Shown here: positions 44,516 through 53,019 of the stretch, in pieces
Layout of the letters: every line of letters begins with the position of its first letter
Position numbering within the stretch: position 1 is the first letter of the stretch
Source: Hydrogenovibrio sp965140365
GTDB taxonomy: Bacteria; Pseudomonadota; Gammaproteobacteria; Thiomicrospirales; Thiomicrospiraceae
Strand: one strand, 5' to 3'
Assembly: GCA_965140365.1 (NCBI GenBank)
Contig: OZ223196.1
Length of the DNA: 64,000 nt
Program-made: the position numbers and the translations under genes
The notes under the pieces: generated by a model
What the model was told of the DNA's origin: nothing
What the model saw: only the letters and a program-made list of their open reading frames with translations
The model's database searches: none

Positions 44516-44573
44516 TACAAAATTATTTGATAATTACAAAATTAAATGAGAATCTACAAAATTAAATGATAAT
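44516..44573. repeat. Three 19-bp direct repeats, probable TnsB-type binding sites
   Basis: Copies start at 44516, 44535 and 44555 with consensus TACAAAATTAAATGATAAT. The second and third differ from the consensus at one position or none, and the first at two or three. Spacing of 19-20 bases right at the element end is the arrangement of transposase-binding arrays in Tn7-like ends. Confidence 0.75.
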
Positions 44574-44729
44574 GAAGTTTCTTTCAAGGCAGTAAAAGTA
44601 ACAAACTTCAAATATTCTCTTTTGATTCTTAACTGTATTTTTATGTATTAATGGATGTTATTAAACTTTTAGGTAAAGGACTGTCTATAAAGTTGTTTCA
44701 AAATAATCTCCTGCCATGAAATTTCTGAA

Positions 44730-44795
44730 TACAAGCAGTTTACTTGTATTGAACGCAAGCAATTTACTTGTATTGGCGCAAGCGTTTTGCTTGCG
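44730..44795 (+). repeat. Triple inverted/direct repeat leader before the TnsE-like gene
   Basis: Two 20-base direct repeats (CAAGCAGTTTACTTGTATTG at 44732-44751 and CAAGCAATTTACTTGTATTG at 44756-44775) each contain an internal inverted repeat (CAAG...CTTG). A third hairpin follows (CGCAAGC GTTTT GCTTGCG, 44777-44795). The block ends about 50 bases before the GTG start at 44848. A control element for the gene, or an attachment or recombination site, are both possible. Confidence 0.6.
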
Positions 44796-44847
44796 AAACG
44801 CTTTTTGCCTGTTGATAAGGGTGTTTTAGGTAAAGGAGAAAGTTTGA

Positions 44848-46668
44848 GTGGCGGGGGCTTTTACTCTTAAAAATTTTGCAGAACAGTGTCAACCTGACAA
44901 GTTTTATCGGCTTGATATTATTAGGGGTGTTTCATTCGAAAAAGCTTACGACCCTACGATGCCCTTCCAGTCAGTCATTGTTAATTTCTCTTGTTATTCC
45001 AGTGAATATCAGTCGCTCGACAAAATAAGATCCATTCCAGCTAAAGACATTTTCAAGTCTTGCTACATCGACAAAACAGCCAACCTGGCCATTGATGTTG
45101 ATGTAACTAATCTGATTTTTTTAAAACCTGGCACCGTCTGGAGAAATGGCGCCTCAATGTGGGAGTCGACTGAATTAACCAATGTCTGCATTAATCAATC
45201 TGAAGCAAGCATGGTTTCTTCTTATAGTGAAAGTAAACTTGGAACTAAAATGCCCTTCCTCTATGGTAGAAAAAATGTCCAGTTTCTGAAATTTCCCAAT
45301 TCAAAAGTCAAGGACAAGACGATCACTGTTTTGATCCCTACAACTGAAATCATCCGTTATTATTTTTCGGGTTCAACCTATTTCACGAGAGAGTTGTTTA
45401 ATGGTGCGCTGAAAAGCTTTAATAACTCTGGTGAAGCCACTAGACTTTTCTTTAAATATGAGTTCGATGAAGCTAACGAAAGCGTTTATATTTGGTTAAA
45501 AAGGAATTGTTTCGATTCGGATGCTTTCATGATTGCCCGCGGTCTGGCTGATGAAGTCGCAATGAATGCAATGAGCTATATCTACGCTTCTCTGGTACAT
45601 GCAAAAACAAATTTTAAGACTAAGGATGGCGACATAATCCCAGAAGTCTGCCCAAGAACAAGTCTTCCATTCTCCGGAGCAACCAATCTTGAAGTTCTGG
45701 GGCAGTGGCTACCACGAAAAGATGGTGAAACGGAATTCACAGAATATATGGTCAGAACTATCGAGGATTGCGATCACCCACTACCCTTCAAGAAAATCAG
45801 AATTGAATCGGTTGATTCTTATCAATCCAGTGGAGAGGTTAATGAGGATGAAGATCCGAAGCCATCAAAACCAAGAAGAAAACGTGATGAAGATAGTGAT
45901 CCTAGGCCACCAAACTATACCGAGGGCGAAAGGCCGACCGATGGTATTGCTCCTGAAGAGTTGAAGTTCATGATGCGGCGGTTCAGCCACCTAAAAGATG
46001 TTCAGGTTGAAAAGGTCGAAAAGGTATCTGAAAAGGAAAAGCAACGCTATTATCAGCAAGAAAAAGAATCCAATTCAGATGATGGAAGTACTTTGCCTGG
46101 CGACTACCGAAAAGATAACGATCTTCAGCCTTGGAATAATAGAGCGATAGATTCTGAACCGATCCCTATCTCCGAAAGGTTGGTCACGGTATCAAATGCA
46201 GTGGCAACTGTTCTTGAAAGGGAGAGTAGTTGGTTTGCTGAGGCGTTACCGGTCAATTGTGTCGATGATACCTTACCTTTTGGGCTTTACAGTTTTGAGC
46301 GGCCGGCAGGTAAAAATGCTCGATATGATTGGAATATGGTTGGAGAAAGAAGCCGGAGAGCCTTGTTTTTGGCTATCTCGAACCAAAGTGGCCAAACGGT
46401 TTACTTGTTGGAGATTGAAGGTAAAGGAGAGGTCAGCTTTTCGTTGTTTCTTTTTAGAGCAGATCAATATGAGGGTCTTGATTATTTCGGCGGTGCCAGG
46501 TCGTTGATGTTTGAAATAGCAGATTCTTCAGGTTCTAAGATTAAAGATGGGATCCTGGAGGACTTTGTTGTGACTAGTATGAAGCATACCGAAAGCGATA
46601 ATGATAGCTTTGTGGATCGGTTGCATCGTGCTATTGATGGGGTGTTTAAAGACGATGAGGATGCTTAA
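44848..46668 (+). CDS. TnsE-like transposition protein
   Basis: The 606-aa product resembles TnsE of Tn7 in layout, judged by eye. A central stretch (VLIPTTEIIRYYFSGSTYF) corresponds to the TnsE region with IPQLELARSLFLINSYF. A charged, low-complexity middle (DEDPKPSKPRRKRDEDSDP) follows, and then a C-terminal domain. In this domain RRALFLAISNQSGQTVYLLE parallels TnsE's stretch with a glycine-serine turn before FVLLEVD. TnsE directs insertion to replicating or conjugating DNA. The GTG start follows GGAG at nine bases. Similarity is weak and a different Tn7-associated family is possible. It is the first gene inside the comM break, separated from the end repeats by about 270 bases. Confidence 0.55.
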   Translation: MAGAFTLKNFAEQCQPDKFYRLDIIRGVSFEKAYDPTMPFQSVIVNFSCYSSEYQSLDKIRSIPAKDIFKSCYIDKTANLAIDVDVTNLIFLKPGTVWRNGASMWESTELTNVCINQSEASMVSSYSESKLGTKMPFLYGRKNVQFLKFPNSKVKDKTITVLIPTTEIIRYYFSGSTYFTRELFNGALKSFNNSGEATRLFFKYEFDEANESVYIWLKRNCFDSDAFMIARGLADEVAMNAMSYIYASLVHAKTNFKTKDGDIIPEVCPRTSLPFSGATNLEVLGQWLPRKDGETEFTEYMVRTIEDCDHPLPFKKIRIESVDSYQSSGEVNEDEDPKPSKPRRKRDEDSDPRPPNYTEGERPTDGIAPEELKFMMRRFSHLKDVQVEKVEKVSEKEKQRYYQQEKESNSDDGSTLPGDYRKDNDLQPWNNRAIDSEPIPISERLVTVSNAVATVLERESSWFAEALPVNCVDDTLPFGLYSFERPAGKNARYDWNMVGERSRRALFLAISNQSGQTVYLLEIEGKGEVSFSLFLFRADQYEGLDYFGGARSLMFEIADSSGSKIKDGILEDFVVTSMKHTESDNDSFVDRLHRAIDGVFKDDEDA

Positions 46669-46689
46669 AAATGATTAGAGGGTGGTTTG

Positions 46690-47001
46690 ATGCCGGCTAA
46701 AGAGATTGCTATCGCAGCTTTGATTGCAACCAGTGGTGTTACGGATGCTGAGTCACCTAAAGAAAAAATCCTATTTGGCGGTGATATGGCTCTAGTCGCT
46801 ACCGAGCGTTGTGTCGCGGACGGTCGGGATATTTATAAAGGGTTTACTCTTATCTCGGATTATCAGAATGGGTACTTTAAGGTTAATTGTCAGATATTGG
46901 AAACAACTACGGGTGATTACTATGCTTCCAAGGGAGTTTATTATGAGAATTCGGAAATGCTTGATCTTCTGATTGATTTATTTGATAGGCGTGTAGATTA
47001 A
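46690..47001 (+). CDS. Small conserved-looking protein of unknown function
   Basis: The 103-aa product is not recognised. It begins MPAKEIAIAALIATSGV, has a short hydrophobic N-terminus and then a beta-rich body (YKGFTLISDYQNGYFKVNCQ). It follows the TnsE-like gene by 21 bases, with AGAGGGTGG as ribosome binding site. Role unknown; it is probably carried by the element rather than by the host. Confidence 0.5.
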   Translation: MPAKEIAIAALIATSGVTDAESPKEKILFGGDMALVATERCVADGRDIYKGFTLISDYQNGYFKVNCQILETTTGDYYASKGVYYENSEMLDLLIDLFDRRVD

Positions 47002-47265
47002 TAATTCAAGCAAACGAAAAAGCACACATGTGGCACCCAATAAAGAGGGACATTCGCTAGTCTGGCTCGGAGAGGTTTTCTGCGCATTTTGATACCAAAA
47101 AGGAAGCGGAGTTTCATGCTAGAGAAAGCAGCCAAAATCAGGAAACCGAATTGCTGATTCATAACAGGCATGGGAAAAGTGTTGCCTTCAAACTTTAAAA
47201 TATGGAATTTCTATTGTGTCGAAGTTCCATAGAAGTCATTGGTTGCTGGAAAGAAAGGAGTTGAT

Positions 47266-47681
47266 ATGTTTGGATTATTTAGGTATTTCTTTGCTTTGGT
47301 TGTTTTGAGCTTGGGAGTATTTGGTATATCTGTTGCCGATAATCGGAATTTCGGCGCTGTTGTTGTAGATGAGGTAACTAGCATTTATGACGGTGATACT
47401 TTTCGAGTCAATATCAATGATTGGCTGGCGATTATTGGGTAAAGGATTCCTATTCGGGTTAAAGGTATTGATACACCAGAACTTCGAGGTAAATGTTAGA
47501 AAGAAAAAGAGTTGGCAAGAAAAGCTAAACGGCACATTGCTCAGCTGATTCGGGGTGCCAAAATAATTCAATTACAAAATATTGACAGGGGAAAATATTT
47601 TCGCATCCTTATGGATGTATCGGTTTGATGGTTTGAGACTTGGGAGAAAGTCTTATTTTGAATGGTTTTGCTGTAAGGTAA
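47266..47681 (+). pseudogene. Thermonuclease (SNase-like) pseudogene
   Basis: An SNase-like thermonuclease gene is readable across several defects. From ATG 47266 (behind AAAGGAG) it encodes a signal segment and SIYDGDTFRVNI. After a stop at 47440 it continues RIPIRVKGIDTPELRGKC. After another stop it continues KEKELARKAKRHIAQLI and DRGKYFRIL. After two frameshifts it ends GESLILNGFAVR with a stop at 47679-47681. These are the SNase signature segments. At least two stops and two frameshifts make it non-functional. Confidence 0.8.
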
Positions 47682-47735
47682 TGACGGTGGAGCTAAGGTT
47701 GATTGGTGCGAATTAGTAATAAATTAGGGTTGAGT

Positions 47736-48743
47736 ATGCAAATAAATCACGCGATTGTTCATAAGTTACAAAAAGAGCTTCATCAAGAGTCAAATGTTCT
47801 TCCTCGCCAAACGCCGCTCGAGGTAAACGAAAACCTCGAGCAGTTAGTTGGCTACATTATCACTTTGTATAATGAAAAAACCGGGCGAGGTTATGGCAAG
47901 TTTTACAGTGATAATGTCAGCTATCCATTTAGCAAATTACTGTCAGATTTTCAGAGTGAGGAAGTTGACACTGATTTTATTGCGTTTACCTTCTCTGCTA
48001 TGGATTTATTAAAGTCCAGAATTGATGGTGAGGGCCTAGCGACTGGTGGATATATCTTATTTATTGAATACGAACACCGCCAAAGCAAAATTGTTTTAGT
48101 TGTATCACTTAAAGACAAAGACGGGTTTATCTTTGATGATAATCTGGATTTGGATAATCAGCCGCATATTGATTTAGAACATTTGCATGAAATGGCTCGT
48201 ATTGATACCACTAAGTGGCACTTAGGAAATGAAGGTCGTTATCTTTCATTTGCGAAAAAACGACAAAATGCAGACAGAAGCTTTAGTCGCTATTTTAGAG
48301 AGTTTATTGGGTGTGATGAATTCGAAGAGGAAAATCAACTCACTCAAGAAGTCGTGAGCGCATGTAAGGCTTATGCAAAGTTTGGTCCCCTAAGTGAAGA
48401 GCGCAAGCTTGAGATATTGGAAATTACGCATAACTATATGGAAGAAATTTATAAATCGAATGGCGTTTTTAAAGTCCATGACCTAGCAACTAGACTAGAT
48501 CCGGAAACTCCTGATAGGTTTACCTCTTACATGTATGCTCAAGAAATTGAATTATCTGACGGCTTTAAACCTAACAAAAGTGCCTACAGAGGTTTGAAGA
48601 GACGTACCATAAGAGATGGAACAATTGCCTTGTCATTTAATGCAAGCGATTTAGGTAAGTCTGTAACTCATACTGAGGGCGAGGAATTTATTCGTGTTAA
48701 ACTCTCCCCAGAAAAAATCAAAGAACTCACTGAAGCCAACTAA
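47736..48743 (+). CDS. NdpA/YejK-like nucleoid-associated protein
   Basis: The 335-aa product (from ATG 47736) resembles the YejK/NdpA family of nucleoid-associated proteins: MQINHAIVHKLQKELHQES at the start, a central VNENLEQLVGYIITLYN and a WHLGNEGRYLSFAKK stretch with a conserved FREFIGC motif, and a C-terminal KLSPEKIKELTE. The family binds nucleoids and is found both on chromosomes and in mobile elements. Here it is followed by a membrane protein seven bases downstream (48751), suggesting a two-gene module. The upstream TTG start would add 11 residues without a better ribosome binding site. Confidence 0.7.
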   Translation: MQINHAIVHKLQKELHQESNVLPRQTPLEVNENLEQLVGYIITLYNEKTGRGYGKFYSDNVSYPFSKLLSDFQSEEVDTDFIAFTFSAMDLLKSRIDGEGLATGGYILFIEYEHRQSKIVLVVSLKDKDGFIFDDNLDLDNQPHIDLEHLHEMARIDTTKWHLGNEGRYLSFAKKRQNADRSFSRYFREFIGCDEFEEENQLTQEVVSACKAYAKFGPLSEERKLEILEITHNYMEEIYKSNGVFKVHDLATRLDPETPDRFTSYMYAQEIELSDGFKPNKSAYRGLKRRTIRDGTIALSFNASDLGKSVTHTEGEEFIRVKLSPEKIKELTEAN

Positions 48744-48750
48744 ATAAATT

Positions 48751-49956
48751 ATGTCTGAGTCAAGCATACAGGTAACTTGTAAAGATGAAATCAAGGCGAT
48801 TCTTGATGTTATCGCTTGTATGCAAAACCCAGAATATGAAAACGATTATGTAGAAGGTGAGGTTTCAAATTCGCCCGAAAATGATAAGAAAATCCAGGCG
48901 CTCATTGCTATTAATTCGGATCGTTATTCATTTGGTTCACTAAGTCGTTGCCCAGAAATATCTATTCAACTGCCTAAAAGACAGGACTGCTTTTTTGCTC
49001 AAAATATTAATGATTTATTGGCTAAAGACTTTTCACAAGAAAAGCAGCCCAGTTGTTGGTATTTACAAGATAAAGGTTTGTTTTTTCCTGATGAAGTAGA
49101 TCAATGTGGTGATCAACAAGTCAAAAATTATTTGGCGTTAATTGATTTAATTGATGTGCTTAAGAGTATTGCTGACCATACTAGCACTAACTCACTCATT
49201 TTTCTTCAGGGTGAAAAGTTAGAAATCACTATTGAATACGATGTTGAAGATTTAACAGAGCTAAGCGAGGTAGATGAATTTAAAAATCACCTTTCGGATA
49301 AATTGCATCTAGAGCAGAGAAAAGCAATTTTCAAAAAAGTGTTATTGGATCAATTATCACGAACGCAAAAGAAAGGCCGTTTTAAAAAACTTATAAACCA
49401 GTTTGATCAGATTTATGACCGCTATCTTGAAAATTATAAGGTTTATGTATCCGAGTTCTCTGTAGAAAGCGTCATGGATGAGTTGCATGAAAAAAAGATT
49501 GAATTCGTCAGTAAGTTTAGCGATACCTTATCAAATATACAAAATCAATTATTAACAATACCTGTTGCGGTAATTCTTATAGCGAGCCAACTTCAAAAAA
49601 CAGGATTATCCCTTAAGAATGTTGCAGTATTAATTGCCGGACTGATATTTTTTGGCTTCATGCGGATGTTAGTTTCCAATCAACGCTCCATCCTTGAGTA
49701 TTTGCATACCGAACTGCAACACACCAGAGAGCAGTTTAAAAAGAAGTATGATGATTCACTTTCGAATCAGCTTGATAAGGTTTTTAATGACCTTGAGTGT
49801 CGATATATCAAACAAAAAAAATTGCTTAAAATTGTAATGAAATCAATCTGGTTTATTCTTGTCACTGTAATTATTATGTTTACGATTCAGAGCCAAGATA
49901 TAAGTTTGGATTCTTTCATAGTTTGGTTTACTAGGTTATTTGATCCTTGTGAATAA
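48751..49956 (+). CDS. Membrane protein of unknown function, partner of the NdpA-like gene
   Basis: The 401-aa product is not recognised. The first 230 residues are soluble and acidic. A helical, coiled-coil-prone region (KKGRFKKLINQFDQIYDRYL) follows, then two membrane segments (about 270-305, LTIPVAVILIASQLQ and VAVLIAGLIFFGFMRML), an amphipathic helix and a final membrane segment (WFILVTVIIMFTI). It lies seven bases downstream of the NdpA-like gene and shares its AT-rich composition. A pair of a nucleic-acid-associated sensor and a membrane effector is the classical layout of abortive-infection systems. No named system is recognised. Confidence 0.45.
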   Translation: MSESSIQVTCKDEIKAILDVIACMQNPEYENDYVEGEVSNSPENDKKIQALIAINSDRYSFGSLSRCPEISIQLPKRQDCFFAQNINDLLAKDFSQEKQPSCWYLQDKGLFFPDEVDQCGDQQVKNYLALIDLIDVLKSIADHTSTNSLIFLQGEKLEITIEYDVEDLTELSEVDEFKNHLSDKLHLEQRKAIFKKVLLDQLSRTQKKGRFKKLINQFDQIYDRYLENYKVYVSEFSVESVMDELHEKKIEFVSKFSDTLSNIQNQLLTIPVAVILIASQLQKTGLSLKNVAVLIAGLIFFGFMRMLVSNQRSILEYLHTELQHTREQFKKKYDDSLSNQLDKVFNDLECRYIKQKKLLKIVMKSIWFILVTVIIMFTIQSQDISLDSFIVWFTRLFDPCE

Positions 49957-50009
49957 TCCATAATAGATTATGGATTTGGATCGCAACATATTGGGCATAC
50001 AGCTCTCAC

Positions 50010-50819
50010 TCACTGCTCCTTTCGCAGTGATTTTGTTCGGAATAGATAAATTTGAAACTCTGGTGGGTGTTGAGTTTCAGGGTTTTCCGCAGCTTCTAAG
50101 TCTCTCAAGACATATCTTATTAAGGCACGCCGAGTTGTAATACGCCTCCCAACGGTGCCTTTGAACAACTCATCTCGAATCAGTTTTTCTTGTCCCTCGG
50201 TCAATGATGGATGTGGTCGAAACTCAAGTTGGACCTTTTCTTCCCATTCGACATCAGTAGGGGTGTCTACACCCTTAGAAGCTGACCCCGCATGCGATAT
50301 TCGAGCAAGATTGAAATCGCGGTGCTGTTCGGTGAGTTCATCGAACCCCCTTACATGCCATCTTCTCCCAGCGAAGACAAAAGCCTTGGGATGGACGACG
50401 CGTTCAATGCCCTCTGGATTATTCATAGACCTGTAGAAAATTCTGGTAGCTGAACACTGATCCATAGCTGAATGAATTACTCGAAATAAGGCGGGATCAA
50501 CGTTGGTAAAGTCTCTCTGGGTGTCCTCAACTTTGACATGAGTTACTTGGTCCTTCACCGACCGAAAATAGGCTTCGATAGTAAGATCGGCGATTTCAGG
50601 CTTGAATCGAGCCGTGGGAACATAGCGCCCACGGCCCTGCCCTTTTAGCGTTTTCGTATTGTACGGGAATGCATCCCGATAGGAAGCCAATACCCGTGAG
50701 GCCTGCACGCTGGTTACGCCAAACTTTTCTCTAAGGCGTTGATTAGTTATCTCGCCTTCGTATGCTAGTAACATCTCTATGAACTCAAACTGCAGTCGCG
50801 TTCGGTTGCCCAATGTCAT
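50010..50819 (-). CDS. WYL-domain transcription regulator (BrxR/CapW-like)
   Basis: The 269-aa product has an N-terminal winged helix-turn-helix (about 8-60, TNQRLREKFGVTSVQASRVLASYRDA), a WYL domain (about 118-205, with RIFYRSMNNPEGIERVVHPKAFVFAGRRWHVRGFDE), and a C-terminal extension (about 205-269). This three-part architecture is that of BrxR/CapW repressors, which sit upstream of phage-defence operons and sense nucleic acid or other ligands. It is divergent from the jet operon across two palindromes at 50840-50872, its likely operators. Confidence 0.85.
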   Translation of the reverse strand: MTLGNRTRLQFEFIEMLLAYEGEITNQRLREKFGVTSVQASRVLASYRDAFPYNTKTLKGQGRGRYVPTARFKPEIADLTIEAYFRSVKDQVTHVKVEDTQRDFTNVDPALFRVIHSAMDQCSATRIFYRSMNNPEGIERVVHPKAFVFAGRRWHVRGFDELTEQHRDFNLARISHAGSASKGVDTPTDVEWEEKVQLEFRPHPSLTEGQEKLIRDELFKGTVGRRITTRRALIRYVLRDLEAAENPETQHPPEFQIYLFRTKSLRKEQ

Positions 50820-50839
50820 AACTCTCTACTGGATTTCTA

Positions 50840-50872
50840 TTAACATAAGTGTTAATTTAACATTAATGTTAA
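50840..50872. promoter_or_regulatory. Two tandem palindromic operators of the WYL regulator
   Basis: TTAACATAAGTGTTAA (50840-50855) and TTAACATTAATGTTAA (50857-50872) are inverted repeats, the second perfect, with the same TTAACA half-sites and starting 17 bases apart. They lie in the 81-base space between the regulator and the jet operon, so a dimer or tetramer of the regulator could cover both promoters. Confidence 0.85.
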
Positions 50873-50900
50873 CTAATAGTCTAGATGGATTAGGTGAACA

Positions 50901-52391
50901 ATGCCTGAAGAACCGGACAACTTGTTTGATCGTTTACCGGAGCACATTTTCAGACCGCTTGGGGCTCATGAGCACGCGCGTCGCAATTGGTCGCTTCTAA
51001 ATCACCTGTATAACGATTTTTTTGCCCCTGAGGCTGACCCACCGGAAGGTGAAGGCTGGTCACAAAAACGCGTGGTGGCTTCGATTGAGCGATTTTTAGT
51101 TCGATGGGATGATGAGCATGAAACTAATTTTGAGCAACGAGGGGCTCCTGTAAACGTACGCGCACATGATGCTCTTTCAAGCTTTCTGGATAGTGGTTGG
51201 CTTACCATTGATCGAGTTGGTTTTACACAATTTGTGATTATGCGCCCAACTGTCCAAAGCCTCTTTGAGTTGCTCAAAACATTTGCTGAGCAAGGACCCG
51301 AGTTTATTGGTGGGCGTGTGCAATCGGTCCGGAATAACTTGCTGCAGGTAAAGGCAGACCCTGAAAAGAACGCTGCTGTATTTCAAGTTGCTGCCAAAGA
51401 ATGCTCTGCGCTTCTTCAAATGTTGAACACCACTCGCATGCGGGTTCGCGAGGCCAGCGAATATTTGCGTACCCAGGAATCAGCAAACCTATTCCTAGAG
51501 AAATTCTTTGGAGATTACATCTCTAGTCTCTATATCGGAGATTATTCAGACCTCTTTTCCCGTAATCATCCACTCGCATCACGCTGGGATATCGTTGATC
51601 TCGCTTCCCGAATTACCGAAGAACCAGAAAGTCGGGAGCAATTGCGTCGATGGTATCGCAAAAACCTACGTTGCCGCTCTAACGAGGAAGCGGATGCATG
51701 GATTGAAAGTGATACTTCTCGCGTATTGGCATTGCGCGAAGTCGACCGATTGCTCGCACGTCTGAAAGATGCAGTAACCCGCGCAAATGACCAAGCCCTT
51801 GGCTATCTCCAGTATAAAGTACGTTCTCAGGGTAATTTCGATATTAAGACCGATCAGGTCATAAAAGCAGTTGTGCGGGCTGCTGATTCTTGGCCTAACG
51901 ACGAACCTTTATCTTTACCGATAGGCTGGTCGCAAGGAAGGCTCTTGAGTGAGGGAGCATTGAAGATGCCGACCAAGAAGCCGAAAAAACGCAAAGGAGC
52001 AGTCATCCAGAAACGTCAGTTATCACCAGAGGAAAGAGTTCGACGTTTGGTCCGCCAAATTATGAATGGCAACCGGGAAGTTTCCGAAACGCGGATTATT
52101 CAGTACATTGACCATCACGTAGACCCCGGAGGGGTTCTAGAAAGCAGTTCTATGGAAGTGGGTAGCATCAACGATCTATGCATCTTGGCAGCATTCACTC
52201 GACTGGGGTTGATAGCTGAACGAACGCAAAGGAATACACGCCAAGGTATTTTACGCCCGAAATTATTTGAGGAACTCAGCGAACATATTGAGATTGAGCT
52301 CACAGGTGAACGCTTTGAAAACGAATACTTAGAAGCGCCTGTAGTAAGGATACGCCGCCGGAAAAAAGGGAGTCCAAACAATGCCTATTAG
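50901..52391 (+). CDS. jetA: Wadjet subunit JetA (kleisin-like)
   Basis: The 496-aa product starts MPEEPDNLFDRLPEHIFRPL, a stretch typical of JetA proteins of Wadjet systems. It is mainly helical, with a central region (about 140-300) and a C-terminal winged-helix-like part (GKLFEELSEHIEIELTG-type). JetA is the kleisin that bridges the two SMC-like JetC subunits. An AGGTGA site lies just before the start. It overlaps jetB by 11 bases. Wadjet complexes recognise and cut small circular plasmids. The type cannot be assigned by eye. Confidence 0.75.
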   Translation: MPEEPDNLFDRLPEHIFRPLGAHEHARRNWSLLNHLYNDFFAPEADPPEGEGWSQKRVVASIERFLVRWDDEHETNFEQRGAPVNVRAHDALSSFLDSGWLTIDRVGFTQFVIMRPTVQSLFELLKTFAEQGPEFIGGRVQSVRNNLLQVKADPEKNAAVFQVAAKECSALLQMLNTTRMRVREASEYLRTQESANLFLEKFFGDYISSLYIGDYSDLFSRNHPLASRWDIVDLASRITEEPESREQLRRWYRKNLRCRSNEEADAWIESDTSRVLALREVDRLLARLKDAVTRANDQALGYLQYKVRSQGNFDIKTDQVIKAVVRAADSWPNDEPLSLPIGWSQGRLLSEGALKMPTKKPKKRKGAVIQKRQLSPEERVRRLVRQIMNGNREVSETRIIQYIDHHVDPGGVLESSSMEVGSINDLCILAAFTRLGLIAERTQRNTRQGILRPKLFEELSEHIEIELTGERFENEYLEAPVVRIRRRKKGSPNNAY

Positions 52392-53019
52392 TTGGAAACG
52401 TATTGCAGAACAAGACGAAGCTTACACTGTTCGGGATTTTCAAAAAGCGGCGCAACGCCTGATTGTTGACCAAGTATTGTACCAAGCAAACCCGAAGCAG
52501 AGAGCAGATTATGATTTGGTGGCGACACATGAAATTGTCTTTGCAGAAGCGCTGGATCTATTTGGCTGCATGCTTGATCTCAATGTTCAAGAGCGATACG
52601 CAGCTTGCGTTCCAACGGTCACCGAGGTGAGCAAGATTCCTCTGATGCACACTTTGTTAGCTTTAGTATTGCGAAAACTTTATGACCATCACATGAATAG
52701 TGGGTCACTTCACGCAGGCATTGCTGGAGTTAGCTTGCCTGAACTCGAAGCGGCATTCCAGGAATCAACAGGGCGAGAATTGCCAATGAAGCCCCAATCG
52801 GAGCTGCTAGGGATGATGGACGCGATGAAGAGGTGGGGGATAGCTCGCTTGGTCAGAACTGAGAACTTAGGAGAGGCAGCATGGTTTGCAGAGATTCTTC
52901 CTGGAATTCAGAGCCTGATCAACGAGAGAACTCTCGTCATGCTGAAATCACATGCCGAATTTCTGTATGAGCCTGATGGTTTGGATGATAAAGAACAACA
53001 AAAGGAGAGCTCTTTATGA
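52381..53019 (+). CDS. jetB: Wadjet subunit JetB (KITE-like, DUF4194-type)
   Basis: The 212-aa product has the size and position of JetB. It contains a helical N-terminus (VRDFQKAAQRLIVDQVLYQ), a central LMHTLLALVLRKLYDHHMNSG, and a winged-helix tail (SELLGMMDAMKRWGIARLVR). KITE proteins dimerise and bind the kleisin. It overlaps jetA by 11 bases and jetC by four, as expected of a subunit made in fixed ratio. Assignment rests on size and context. Confidence 0.75.
   Translation: MPISWKRIAEQDEAYTVRDFQKAAQRLIVDQVLYQANPKQRADYDLVATHEIVFAEALDLFGCMLDLNVQERYAACVPTVTEVSKIPLMHTLLALVLRKLYDHHMNSGSLHAGIAGVSLPELEAAFQESTGRELPMKPQSELLGMMDAMKRWGIARLVRTENLGEAAWFAEILPGIQSLINERTLVMLKSHAEFLYEPDGLDDKEQQKESSL

Noticed and set aside
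44516..44573. Tandem repeats as a possible CRISPR array.
   Set aside because: The units are adjacent or nearly so, with no spacers, and there are no cas genes. A transposon-end array fits better.
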